A stretch of DNA of 25,811 nucleotides, taken from NCBI GenBank assembly GCA_049999805.1, contig JBNGIO010003189.1, positions 1 to 25,811 on the forward strand. Direction: 5' to 3'. Position 1 is the first letter of the stretch. The number at the start of each line of letters is the position of its first letter. The translations under genes were made by a program, and so were the position numbers. This document shows, one piece after another, positions 1 through 13,074 of the stretch. The notes under the pieces are model-generated. The model was not told where the DNA came from, did not search any database, and saw only the letters and a list, made by a program, of their open reading frames with translations. Source of the stretch: Folioceros fuciformis (taxonomy: Eukaryota > Anthocerotophyta > Anthocerotopsida > Anthocerotales).

Positions 1-1
1 A

Positions 2-1620
2 GATGGCGTCACGGAGTACGAGAGGCAGAGGGCCGCTAACATTCGGCGCAATTTTGAGATTCTTGTCAGCCTGGGGATAGAGGCAGCCAAGACTGAGATG
101 GAGCAGACTCGAAGGAACGGTGCAGCTCCTCGGGTGAGGAAGGAAGCCAAGCCTAGGCTTCCAGTTCGGAGGAGCGCCAGGGTGCAGGCCAGGGGATGCG
201 GGGCCGCTGTTGCAAAGGATGCTGAAGCGGATGGTGTGAAAGACGGGGACGAGGAGGAGGAGGAGAACGAAGATGAGGAGGAGGGTGAAGAGAAGGAGGT
301 TGTGTACGATGAGTCGTCCGTTGTTCGGTACACTTGTGGCTGGAGGTCAACTTACGGTGCAGGAGTGGCTAGGACTGAAGGCGAGAGTGGAACCTCTGGC
401 GCCGGCCGTGTGGAGGATGTCGCGGGGATTGCTGCGGAAAGAAAGATTTTTGGATTCCAGCTCGGGGCGGAAAATTATGTTGATTCTGCCCTGACTAGGA
501 TATACACGATGGATGTACTCTTCTCCCGCGGTGAGCAGCAGGCATTGCTGCTTGCTGCTGCTGGACACCAAGGCCGGATCGCCGTATTTGGATCAGGCGT
601 GCCCATACCGGGAGAGGAGAGGGAGGAAGAGGTCTCGCCATTATTGTCCTGGAAAGGAGGTGCAGGATGGATATCTCATGTTCAGTTTCTATCTAGGCAA
701 CCGGTGAGTTTCTTTCTGGTCCCACTTTTCATGTGTTGCCCCTTGAGCTCTGTTCTAACATTGGTAGAAATGCCGTCAGGGTGATGCAACTCTGTTGTTG
801 TCCAGCTCCAATGATCGAAGAGTTGTGCTGTGGGACATCAATAAGCAGCAAGAAGACCTTCCTCGTGTGGTTGCTGCAACTACGGAGCTCCATGACGGTG
901 GCATCTTTTCCATGCATGAGTTCCTAGGCCAGATTGCAACTTGCTCCAAAGACTCATCAGTATCTATTGCTGTTCTTACGGCTGGCACATTCGAGAGAAA
1001 GAGATCGATGTCCGGTTTCATTTACGGCCCTGTGAAAGGAATCCGCTTCAGGTACGTACTCACTGTTGGCGATGTCACTGACGCAGATATGTGTGTTTCT
1101 TAATGTCTCACGAAGTTTTCCTGGCTTCAGGGATTGCAACGTCCTGGCAGCATGTGGATCCCAAGGACGCATCTGTCTGCTGGATTTGCGTGAAAGCGAT
1201 GCCTGTGTGCAAACTATGGATTCATCTCACTCGACAGCGGTCAATGTGGTGGAATGGAACTCGTGGGACTCCAACTTGTTGCTTTCAGCCAGCAACGACC
1301 TCAAGATTCTGATTCACGACGTTAGAAGCCCCGCAACTCCTCTTCACAAGCTCTCGGGACACGTTCACCCCAGCCTGACCAGGTGCAAGAGTATCTACCG
1401 GCCTGCATTTTGCCACTACGGTAAGGCAGTAGCGACCCCTGGGGAACGCTCCGACCTGATATCCCTGTACTCAGCGACCTCGGGTCAGGCGATCAGCCGG
1501 GGCCATATTGGATACAACCCAACCATGGTTATGTCCACCTGTGAGGAAAGCGGACGGCAACTATTGTGGGTCGCAGGCAGGTCTGTTTCCCCTTTCTTCC
1601 CTCTTCTTTCAGAACAATAG
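2..1620 (+). CDS. WDR76/CMR1/DRS1-like WD40-repeat protein, 5'-truncated by window edge
   Basis: Three exons are visible: 2-703, 780-1051 and 1131-1620 (introns of 76 and 79 nt, GT-AG, phases 0 and 2). The frame is open to the left edge and reads EYERQRAANIRRNFEILVSL before the ATG at 98, a motif typical of the WDR76/CMR1 N-terminus. The true start therefore lies outside the window and the ATG at 98 is internal. About 487 residues are seen. A basic stretch is followed by an acidic run near residues 83-98, then WD40 blades such as SWKGGAGWISHVQFL, LLLSSSNDRRVVLWDINK and LLLSASNDLKILIHDVRS, the last with the D-x-R of CUL4-DDB1 substrate receptors. Family members are nuclear, chromatin-associated proteins linked to DNA-damage and protein-quality responses; the Arabidopsis relative is DROUGHT SENSITIVE 1. 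The last 20 or so residues could be intron read-through, but the C-terminus fits my memory of the family. DDB2 is a more distant alternative. Confidence 0.88.
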
Positions 1621-2238
1621 ACTGTACTCCTTGTACTGAATATTAGACACCTCCGCACTGAGCACAAACTGCGACAACTACAAACCTTGTAGTCTTTTGG
1701 AAACATGTAATGACTTGCTCCGATCGTTTTATCATTTCAAACCTAACTTCACACATGCACGACGCCGCATTCTTTCTGTGGAAACCGAAATGAAATTTGT
1801 CTCAAATGAAGTCGGAGGTTATAAACCTGTCGCGACTCCCTGGTCTTGGTTCTTCTCTCTCATCTCTCCACTCCCGAGTCCTTATTATCGGGACCTTCTG
1901 ACATGTTTTGCTTTGGTTCCAGCGGACTGCTCTTCAGAAGCTCGTCGCCGCCGCGGCGTTGAATTTCGCCACTGCAGTCCAGGTGACCCAATCTCCTCTC
2001 GTCTTCAGATCGATGCGTGTAGCGCAGTACCGTCGCAGCGTCGTCGCCCAATTGTTCTCTTTTTCTCTGTAGAGCGAACGATCTTATCACTGCATGGAAG
2101 AAGCGCGGATCATAAGGACCCCGTGATCTGTGCTTCTACATGCACTGATAACTGTAGGACCATCTGGTATGCTCAATATCCTACTTCGCTTCCTGCAGTA
2201 CTTTCGTTTTCAGAGGATTTCGTTGCTCTGCATCCAGG
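1621..2238. other. Intergenic region between WD40 gene and thiolase
   Basis: This stretch should hold the 3' UTR of the WD40 gene and the promoter and 5' UTR of the thiolase. No reading frame in it resembles a known protein. A pyrimidine-rich tract ending in CAG near 1920, followed by a GC-rich stretch and a GTGACC near 1982, could mark a non-coding 5' UTR exon of the thiolase. This is only a guess from splice-like signals. Confidence 0.4.
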
Positions 2239-4913
<2,675 letters not shown>

Positions 4914-5576
4914 GATGCCGATTGCTTTTGCCATGTTGCAATTGCAACTCAGCAAATGAACATGTTTTTTTAGCGAGGCTTTTGCTCCTTTTTGCAAGGT
5001 TGCCTGCTCGTGCAGATGAGGTGTAACCTTCACGAAAGTATTTCGCGGGTTGAGGCAGATCGGATATTAGACTAAGTAGAGTTTGGTTTCTGGCAGGAAT
5101 CATGGGCCTGGAATATTAGCGCACCTGTAAATCGTTGCAACAGTCGTGCAATGTATGTAGAGTAGTGGAAATTTGTGGTGGAGGTAGTGCGTAACTGTGG
5201 TTGTACGATGGTTGTACGGTGAGACCGAGGTGACAGAAATACGTACAATTGTTGGGTTTTGGCAATCTTTGTACAGAAGTTCAAACGAAATTTCCGCGAA
5301 TATTTATCTGTGTTTATGTATGTATTTACTGATGACTCAGAATAACCAGAATTTTTAGTCGTACTTCTACCAAAATTCAAGGTTCTGAGGAAGCCCACAA
5401 ATAGTCTTCTGCAAGACTCTATTACAATGCCCGAGAAGGAGTAAGCTCCTCTAACCCTCCTACATCTGAGGACAACATTCTTTCTCAACAAGCCAATTGC
5501 AGGAGTCCCAGAAAGTAGACTTGACAGGAAAGCAAGTTACATGCTCGCCGACAATTCAACTGTCAGATCACGAAGC
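4914..5576. other. Convergent intergenic region (two 3' UTRs)
   Basis: The stretch lies between the stop codons of the thiolase (+) and the small heat-shock protein (-). It should contain both 3' UTRs and polyadenylation sites. The open frames here are short and resemble nothing known. I see no repeat, RNA gene or mobile element. Confidence 0.5.
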
Positions 5577-6257
5577 TCACGAGACTTGAATGTCGATGAC
5601 CTTCTTAGGATCAGCCTTCGCTTTTTTCGGCACAGTTACATCCAGAACACCATTCTTGAGCTCTGCCTTGACGTGGTCGAGCACTGCATTCTCGGGCAAC
5701 TTCAGTCGAGCGAAGTAAGTGCTGGCTCCCCTCCGTGACTTCCACTTCGTTTCACCCTCAGAATGCTCTGCTTGGATGACGAGTTCATTCTCTTCGACGC
5801 TGACCTTCACTTCGTCCTTACTCAAACCAGGGAGATCAACTCGCAAGTGGAAACCTTCATTGTCTTCAACCACGTCCCAAGGCGTCCGAGCGACAGTTCG
5901 CGGGACTGCGACGTTTGCTGCTCGAGGCGCGAACAAAGTCGGCTCCTCGAAAATGCCATCCACGGTTTCCAACAACTGCCTCAGATTCCTGGTCGGCAAG
6001 AACGGATGCCACAGATCGAGCAGGCCGAAAGGCGAAACCGCGCCGCGACCGACAGCCCGCGCCGCATTCCTCTGATCTTCAACGTTGCGTTCAACTTCGG
6101 TCTCTTGCGAGACTTCTTTCGCCGCCGACGTAGCCATGGCGCGACAAGTGCCAGTCTCTCCTTTCCTCAAGCCCTTGGTGATTCCATTAGCGCTGAAGCA
6201 TGACTTCAGGCTGGGCAGCCCGCCCGCCAATTTCCGTGACAACAATCTGTTGGCCAT
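5577..6257 (-). CDS. Organelle-targeted small heat-shock protein (HSP20 family)
   Basis: A single exon encodes 226 aa. The start is the ATG at 6257; the frame extends upstream only through non-ATG codons. Residues 1-50 are rich in R, K, S and A with few acidic residues (MANRLLSRKLAGGLPSLKSC), which fits a mitochondrial or plastid presequence. Residues 87-104 (about LPTRNLRQLLETVDGIFEE) resemble the segment before the alpha-crystallin domain of plant mitochondrial sHSPs. There is no methionine-rich helix of the plastid HSP21 type, so a mitochondrial location is favoured. The alpha-crystallin domain spans about 126-210: consensus II begins with PWDVVEDNEGFHLRVDLPGL and consensus I contains LPEN then GVLDVTVPK. 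The protein is an ATP-independent holdase that oligomerises and binds unfolding clients. Heat-shock elements lie upstream (separate entries). Confidence 0.94.
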   Translation of the reverse strand: MANRLLSRKLAGGLPSLKSCFSANGITKGLRKGETGTCRAMATSAAKEVSQETEVERNVEDQRNAARAVGRGAVSPFGLLDLWHPFLPTRNLRQLLETVDGIFEEPTLFAPRAANVAVPRTVARTPWDVVEDNEGFHLRVDLPGLSKDEVKVSVEENELVIQAEHSEGETKWKSRRGASTYFARLKLPENAVLDHVKAELKNGVLDVTVPKKAKADPKKVIDIQVS

Positions 6258-6505
6258 GAGCACCAAATCTCTCCAACAACGAGATGGAAACGCCGACAGT
6301 CACAATTCTCGAGAAAGCAGAGGCCTCAAAGCAAGATATATCTACAATCTCAAAGCACAAGAAAGCAGGGGTTTCAAAGCTGTATGACAGTCACACCGCG
6401 CAAGAACGTAGATGCCTCAAGGCTGGACGTGCAACAAGAGAGAATTCATAGAGTGAAAGAGAAAGCTAGTGCAGAACTCTGCTAGACTGAAGGGTTGCTT
6501 GAGCA

Positions 6506-6512
6506 AATATAT
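6506..6512 (-). promoter_or_regulatory. Putative TATA box of the small heat-shock protein gene
   Basis: On the minus strand this reads TATATTT. It lies about 250 bp upstream of the sHSP start codon and downstream, in the minus direction, of both heat-shock element clusters. That is the usual order HSE-TATA-gene. It would imply a 5' UTR of roughly 200 nt. The assignment rests on position and motif only. Confidence 0.4.
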
Positions 6513-6587
6513 GCTTGAGGCGCACGCCATCTAGAAGCCACTAGGACTGGCAACGGCGACGGAGAAGGGTCCGAATTAACTGGATGA

Positions 6588-6600
6588 TTCTGGGACGTTC
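6588..6600 (-). promoter_or_regulatory. Three-unit heat-shock element (proximal)
   Basis: The plus strand reads TTCtgGGAcgTTC, which fits the HSF-binding pattern TTCnnGAAnnTTC with one mismatch in the central unit. It lies 75 bp upstream of the putative TATA box and about 330 bp upstream of the sHSP start codon. Confidence 0.5.
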
Positions 6601-6670
6601 CGTTAGAAACAGGAACACGCAATTACGAACGTGCGAAGTTGCAAGAGGAACTTCCAGTAGCACATATGAT

Positions 6671-6703
6671 TTCGAAACGGTTCGGGATGTTTCCAGAATG
6701 TCT
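6671..6703 (-). promoter_or_regulatory. Extended heat-shock element array (distal)
   Basis: TTC triplets recur every 10 bp at 6671, 6681 and 6691, with a degenerate TCT at 6701. The intervening half-sites are AAC, GAT and GAA in exact 5-bp spacing. The core TTCcaGAA at 6691-6698 is perfect. This is the alternating TTC/GAA grammar bound by heat-shock factor trimers. It lies between the kinesin stop codon and the sHSP gene, both on the minus strand. Confidence 0.6.
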
Positions 6704-6770
6704 GTGCCTTCTTATCTAACCAGCTTCATTATCGCCGTCACAGTTGCTTTCTAATGAAAGCCGCAGGTAT

Positions 6771-9700
6771 TTACTTTGCGGCGGACAACTTATCAGGGGG
6801 AATGTAGGGGCCAGTGAACAGCGGGCTCCTTGGATCTGTAGGAATAAAAGGGCAGCACTACAAGTGACTAATCTTGTTTTCAAGCCGCTTGCATCGCTTT
6901 CTTTCAAGAAAAAAACGGAAGGGTGGGTACCTTCGGGTATTGGAACATATTTATCATCAAGAGAGCTGAGCATGAATTCTCCGCCATCTTTCTCTCCTTT
7001 GAATTGGCAGATGGTTTCAAACCATCTGTAGAAGGATAGAAGCAGCTTCTTCTTGCTGTCTTGCATCTGCAAATTCGATGGACGCCTTGTTCAATGGACA
7101 CAGCCTTAATGGATGTGAGCACCTTTTCGGTCATGGAGCGAGTACCAACCTCTTTGCGAAGCACCTCAATTTCGCCTTTCGTTTCCTTCAGTTCACTCAA
7201 GTCCCTAACGTAGGATGCTTTCAAAAACTTGTACCTGCATGAAGAGGGAGCACGGGTACTCAGATGCTCCATATTCGCGATAGTAAGCCATAACCTGAAT
7301 CTGGAAGTAAAGATGATTTTCCTTTCACAGACCTTTGCATCATCTTGATTGTTTCCTCACTGATGAATGGATCCGCCTGAGGAGACTCAGGCGCCCCAGC
7401 CTCTCCTGTCGGTGCAACAACTCCGCCCTTTGGCTCTTTCCCCAGTGCACCAGACGCACCCTTTGACGAAGTAACTTTCCCTTTAGGCTCTCCCTTCGGT
7501 GCAACAGCTTTTCCCTTACCCTTGGGTGGGGAAGGATCCTTCGGCCCACTGCTTTCCGCAGCTTCTTTGGCAGCTTTTTCAGCTGCTTGTTTGAGTTCCA
7601 GAATTCTTTGATTCTCAGCGATAAGAAGTTTCTATGAGAACAGGAAGATTTCAGTTGCTGGAAGATTGTTGCGTTTGATGTACAGGCAGGTCTTTAATGC
7701 CACTATTTGGGTCAGCAACAATGCCGATGTTTGTCTTACTCTCAGCTCTTCTATCTCCAGCTTGTAACCGTTCACGGAGTTGGAAAGGTCGCGTGCGTGA
7801 CGACGTTTTTGCCTGTGCATCATGGAACACAGTTAGAGGGGTTGCAGAATGTATGGGTGATCCAGATTCACAGGGCAGTGAAGTACACACCTGATTTCAT
7901 CATGCTTATTTTTCATATACGTGTCCTGGTCGATGCCATCTGTTGTGGCGTGCTTATACTCGGTGAAGGCCTGAGAGTAAATGATACGAGATATGACTGA
8001 CAAGTAGCAGAAATGCACAGAGGTGTCAAAAAGTGGAGCCTTGAGGACTTACAGCACATCTCCCTTTGCTGCCTTCTGCCCAAATGCAAGCTGGCACCTT
8101 TGCTGGGTCAAATTCTGGTTCCCGGAGCACACCAAGCAGATCATCTGGATGAGGTTCTTGGCGTGTAGTCACAGGAGAGACAGGGCGTGCGCCTGGTGGT
8201 GCTAAACCAATGTCCAGACCCTGCACAGACCAGCTCGTCTCAGGACAGGGGACCCACTGTTATAAACCTTTGAAACGATGAACCTCCTTTTGCAGGTTGG
8301 AGAAGGACATACGAAAGGAGCGAGTAGACCAACAGCGAGTGGTCCATCACAAGGGTCAGAAAATGGCTCTTCTTCAGGGGGAGCTAAAGCTGGATCACCT
8401 TTGAAGCCAACCAACATCTTTTCAAGCTGCAAATGGAAGACGTGGTCAGACAAGTGAACAAAACCTTCTCATTGTGCAGTTTCTGTCGGCAAGGGGAGCT
8501 GTATGTAACAATACCTCAGCACGGAGAGAAAGCTGGGCCTCCTTGAACAAACTGAATAATTCTTTCACCTGAGCACGTATCCACCCGTGTCACGAATTTC
8601 GAAAGAGTGACCCATAAGCCATGACAGAAAACTGCCAGGGTCATTCTCATTGGAGACATCCACCTGAAGGAGAACCAATTTCCTGACTTGACACAGACCG
8701 AAGGAACAGGCAATTTGGAAGTTTTCAGAGACCTGTTTGATGTTCACAACAGGAACACTATCAATATCTGCGTCCTCCGTAAGATAAGCATTAATCTTCT
8801 CCTTAAGTTCCTCTCTCTGATCCTCCCTGTTCCCAAGTAGAATCAATGAAAGACGGAGAACAGATGATAACAAACTCTCTCGCCTCAGAGATTTCTAACC
8901 CAAATTTCTGCTAAAAACGTACGTGAGATCATCGTACGAAATGTTTGTCCTGCCAGAGAGCGCATCCCTGAGTGCCAATTCTTGTTTGAGCTCAGTTATT
9001 TGCCTGACGTACCTCCTGCAGCCGTGAACGCGTTGTTTAGAAGTGCCCACATACTTTACCATGAAAAAGCACTTGGTTCTTGCTAATTTCCATGACCATG
9101 AAACCTCTCCACTGCAGCTGTCGTCCACTTCTTATTCAATACTGGTATCGTTTTCAAAAATCTCACACGCTGAGCAAACCTGCAAGTACTGATCTGCATG
9201 ACAACTTCAGTAAATGAAAAAGGTACACAAGGCAGGGCAACTAGGTCGCAACTGTTTCGTGGTGGGTATGAGCTCACTGTCTCGTCCAAGCAAAAGTCCT
9301 CACTCCATGCACAGGCAATCATAATCGTCTTACAATTGCCCCCGAGTGAATCCCGGAGGACTGTGGTCAGCGGGCTTTGTCGATAAGGTATATGCTCGAA
9401 TGAGCTCAACCTCAACGCCCATATGGTCTGTAAATCCAAAGGCGAGGCGCTTCAAAGCAACAACCACGTTAGCTAACCTGCATCCAACTCCATGAAGAAC
9501 AAAACCTGTAGCCCTGCATTTACCTGTTCGAGGAATGATAAAGACTTGTTGATGCAGGTGACCTCCCTCAACGACTTCCCTTCAGGCTTTATTTTTTTGG
9601 TTCTTTCTGTGCCCGCTAGATCTACCAGGTTGAGCTTTGCAACTGTCGTTTCTTGAAACATCCGCGGCCCAGTGTGACGCTCAATATACAAAGTGAAGAT

Positions 9701-10800
9701 ACAGTGTGATCTGCTGGAATTCTGAGAAAGTGTAAAATGCCAAAAATTACTGAAATCGTCATTTTCTCCCTCTGCCACCATATCTGCTGCATCCGTTGAT
9801 GTCATGTGCGAGTATCACCGTCTACAATCTACCAGGCATGGTGATCTTCAAATGCTCGAAGGAAAAGAACGCCACGAACCTCATTGAGGATGTGTGCAGC
9901 ATTGCACCTGTGCTTCTCTCCCTCAAAAAAGAATGCAAGAGCTTCCTCCGCATTATGACATTTGATCTTATTCGCCCCTCGCAATTCTTGATGACCCTCG
10001 AAGTCTTCAAGGAGCTGAACAACACGGCCAGATATTCCAGGTGGCTTGGCAAGCAGATCATATACTCCCTGCAGCGATTTGCAAGGGTCAGCTCATGAGA
10101 TAATGGACACACAGTGGCAACTGTTACAGATTTGGCAACCAAGCGGTGAAACCAACATGCAGACCTCATTGTAGATCTCCAGGTATGAGACATAAATCAC
10201 GATCCTCTGTTGTGGCTTTGCTTCCTTCTCGGCATAGAGACGTTCTATAACACGAGGTGTAACACCCCGATACTCTCCTCCAAAAGGCTGCAACGTCACA
10301 CAGGTTTTAGGATCATGGAACATGTGCAACAGACCCATTCACAGCGGTGCTCGAAACAGCAATAACCTTCGGATCGCCTGTCATGGTGAAGGTTTTGCCA
10401 GATCCTGTTTGCCCATATGCCATAATAGTCCCATTGAATCCGCATAAAGCTTCTTCCACCAGTCTCTTGCAGCAAATATCATAAATAGAACTTTGGCTGG
10501 TTGTCTGTGACAGGGGAAAGCTCCAGTGCTCAGCATACTTCTCTAGGTTAACCGTGGGCAAGAAAGTATGATGGTGCCAACCTGAATGACATGATCAAAA
10601 GGAAACACCATCTGGTCAGTATAATGTTTTGGAGCTCCGCCGGCATTGTATTTCTGCCAGTCAATCCGCACGGTGTTGGTTTTCTCATCAATGTGGATCG
10701 TCTTGGAAGGTCTTGCCGACGGTCTCAACCTAAGAAACACTTTGATACGGCAATCCGGCACCGTGAGGTTTGGCATCTTGGGACGACCGACGAACGGCAT
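6771..10800 (-). CDS. Kinesin-9 family motor protein (KIF9-like, ciliary/flagellar)
   Basis: Eighteen exons close in phase and give 788 aa, almost the length of human KIF9: 10800-10582, 10504-10367, 10287-10165, 10068-9880, 9721-9524, 9427-9278, 9193-9105, 9015-8923, 8826-8733, 8568-8515, 8426-8313, 8220-8053, 7970-7891, 7812-7740, 7631-7333, 7234-7150, 7066-6931, 6835-6771. The motor domain is N-terminal: P-loop GQTGSGKT at 104-111, switch I NSSRSH at 224-229, switch II DLAGTE at 257-262, [10 protein letters not shown] and DSLGGNC after it. The neck reads [18 protein letters not shown], and the tail holds coiled-coil segments and the signature [16 protein letters not shown]. Exon 15 adds a K/A/P-rich linker with repeated PKG. 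Kinesin-9 motors act on the central pair or axoneme of motile cilia, so in a plant this should serve sperm flagella. The start is the first ATG; an internal Met at residue 9 is possible. The donor of exon 7 (GTTTCA) is weak. The 9A rather than 9B (KIF6) assignment is less certain. Confidence 0.92.
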
Positions 10801-12091
10801 TTTGAATCCTTTGTGCGATCCCTTGGAGTAGCTCTGCTGGACTCAACCCCTGCAAAAAATGCTGTAAGGGGAAGGACAACTCTGTGGCCACATCATCCAG
10901 AGATTGCTCTTCAATTCTCCGCCCCAAGCCTGGACATCAGGACCACATCACCCGCGCACTGGCTTCCCATCTCCTCCGCAACTGGATGATCCAAACATTG
11001 CGCAAGACCCATCCAACAAACCCTACGACCCCAAGAGCACATGGGCATCATGCAGAAGGAAATACGCCGGTATCCTTCCAGCATCCAGACTCATCAGTGT
11101 GTGAGCTAATTCCCCAGTCCTGCAGAGACGGCACCCTCGGCACCGGCAGAAAAATCATGGTGCCCTGACGACTCCCAGCGGTAACAGCTGAAAACGTAGA
11201 TTTTTTAGAGGATGAAAAAGCAGACTCATCAAGTACGTCCAGCGGCAGTGTCTTGATGAGTAGAGCTCAAATTCTGGTGCTCTCAGGCAACCGCAGAGTT
11301 GGAAGTAAAGTAGTGTCCCGCTTTCTCAGATGGAACAAGCAGGAAGCGTCGTCTGATATGCTTTTTGAGTCAATTGTAACAGAGTGCGCTGTCCATAAAC
11401 TCGACCAGTCATCGGACGACGTGTCTCGTACTGCCTTGGGCTCCGCTTTGTTCGTCCTGATCGGACAACAGGATTACGCGGCTTAGAACAGAAAAGCTCT
11501 GAACATCGAGAGAAATCAAGGAACTCATCCCTCCTCGCTCACCGCGGTCCCAGGAATAGGTGAGTTCAGGGGCTCGTGGTGTTAGATCCTTCCGTTAGGA
11601 GGATAGGATTTCGTGGAGAAGTTTCTGTCCTGAGGTGAAGGTTTTGATGGAATTGAAAGGATAGAAGCCACCGAAGAACGCATAGAAAGTTGTGTGTGAT
11701 GACGAGATTAGTGCAGAACCAAGGACTGGAGTGGTATTTCAAGTATTTGCCGTTACGAATGCTTGTCGCTAACACATAATCTGTGTCCACAGGAGCACAA
11801 GAAGAAGAAGACCATTGCAATCCACTAGGACAGAACGCGCAAGGTGTGTCACCACTCCCGCTACGAAAAACATGTTCTCCGGCAGTCAAGAAATTTGAAC
11901 TCAAAGGGTCAAATTAAACCAAAGGCGGCGGCCTAGTTAACCATCCAGCGTCCATGACATTCTGCTCGAGGAAAGGAAATCAGCACATCCTCATCAGGTG
12001 TGAGGAGGCATCCTCCACAAGTGTGAGCAAGTGGAACACTTCACATTGCAGAGACGAGGGACGCCAGCCAACTGGAGCAAGCATCAACAAC
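10801..12091. other. Upstream region of kinesin-9; no convincing gene
   Basis: This stretch should contain the kinesin 5' UTR and promoter. I found no reading frame that resembles a known protein. A plus-strand frame from the ATG at 11256 to 11486 (about 76 aa, MSRAQILVLSGNRRVGSKVV at its start) has a balanced composition but no recognisable family. A minus-strand frame at 11566-11904 likewise resembles nothing. Both may be chance. Confidence 0.4.
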
Positions 12092-12469
12092 TTACTTTGT
12101 GCTTGGAAAAATTAATCTATCACTTATCAACTCAAAGTCCTCTTTACCCAGCAAGAGTTCACAATACTGATTCAAATAGCCACATGCTGCAGGTTTGTCA
12201 TTAAACTCCATAGCAAGGTATTCTTGAGAGCCCAAAACACTCTTCATGTTTCTGATTTCCACAGCATCTCCCTCGTAAACTTCATCTCCCATCTCTGTGA
12301 AGACTTCCATTTTGACACATTCGTTCACCACCGTCCTTTGTACATGCACAATCAATCGAATAAAGTATGCAGAATGAATACACCCTTCAATGATAGACTT
12401 TGGCTTCTTAAACAGGAGCTCTCTTATCTCCTTTGATCTTTGGGAGATGAAAACCTCTCTCGGACCCAT
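12092..12469 (-). CDS. Hypothetical 125-aa ORF, possibly an exon or mobile-element remnant
   Basis: I do not recognise this protein. It starts at an ATG directly after a splice-acceptor-like CTTTCAG, so it could be an exon whose upstream part lies in the AT-rich DNA to its right. Composition is balanced and protein-like, with mixed charge and no low-complexity run. Segments include MGPREVFISQRSKEIRELLF and EFNDKPAACGYLNQYCELLL. No transmembrane helix or known catalytic motif is seen. It lies beside an AT-rich block with a minisatellite and an A22 tract, so a transposon-borne or decayed gene is as likely as a host gene. Confidence 0.3.
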   Translation of the reverse strand: MGPREVFISQRSKEIRELLFKKPKSIIEGCIHSAYFIRLIVHVQRTVVNECVKMEVFTEMGDEVYEGDAVEIRNMKSVLGSQEYLAMEFNDKPAACGYLNQYCELLLGKEDFELISDRLIFPSTK

Positions 12470-12902
12470 CTGAAAGATACACGCACTACCAAGTGTTAAA
12501 AAAAAAATCAAAACACATATCAAAGAAAAAAACTACACACCAAACACAAGTAAACACTAACTTGAAAGCTTGCTCTATGGCACTTCCAATGAACAACCTG
12601 TTACTCTACATATATAGGCTTGCATCTACCAATTTCGAAGCAAATCCACAAGTTATCAAAAATTTTCTACATGTGCAGATAAGTATTCCCTTCATAAAAT
12701 TTGTATTAAGAATAGCACCAAAGATAATCATGCAAGAATAAATTTTCATGACAATAAAGTGTACGATAAAAAAAACCATGCAAAAACCACATCTTTATGA
12801 TGTTCATCACACCTAATGCATGTTTTTTGTGCTTAAATGTGTTATTTTGTTTCACTTAACAAGATATGATTTATTAATCCAAAATTAGTTTTGATGGGAC
12901 CG

Positions 12903-13052
12903 ATCATGTTTTAACAATATTTGATAATATGTTAACGCTAGTCAATCATGTTTTAATGATAGTTGATCATGTCTAAAAATAGGCTACCATGTGTTAGCGA
13001 TAGTTCGATGATGTTTCAACAATAATCGATCATGTTTCAACAATAGTCGATC
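12903..13052. repeat. Degenerate 21-bp minisatellite, about 7 copies
   Basis: Units of 20-23 bp follow the consensus ATCATGTTTCAACAATAGTC plus G. The two right-most units differ at a single base (AATAATCG versus AATAGTCG) and the left units are more diverged, so the array seems to have grown at its right end. It runs straight into the A22 tract. Confidence 0.8.
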
Positions 13053-13074
13053 AAAAAAAAAAAAAAAAAAAAAA
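13053..13074 (+). repeat. A22 homopolymer tract
   Basis: Twenty-two consecutive A residues directly follow the last, truncated minisatellite unit. A poly(A) tail after a short tandem array is one form of non-LTR retroelement 3' end, but a simple slippage tract is equally possible. Confidence 0.85.

Noticed and set aside
98-784. WD40 gene start at the ATG at 98
   Set aside because: The frame is open to the window edge and encodes a conserved N-terminal motif (EYERQRAANIRRN) upstream, so the gene begins outside the window.
5072-5491. 139-codon minus-strand frame between thiolase and sHSP
   Set aside because: It lies in the expected 3' UTRs, has no family resemblance and no splice or promoter context.
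6257-6266. Small heat-shock protein starting at 6266
   Set aside because: The codon at 6266 is TTG. The first ATG in the frame is at 6257 and leads directly into a presequence-like region.
8569-8732. Open read-through [16 protein letters not shown] in the kinesin gene
   Set aside because: The frame is open but does not fit the family. A GT-AG intron with closing phase joins NIKQ to [10 protein letters not shown], matching the kinesin-9 order, so the stretch was treated as an intron.
9440-9470. [11 protein letters not shown]-like peptide that resembles the kinesin segment after FLEQ
   Set aside because: Using it requires a wrong splice phase and a later frameshift. Splicing at 9427 gives [16 protein letters not shown], which aligns with KIF9 without gaps, so this stretch is intron.
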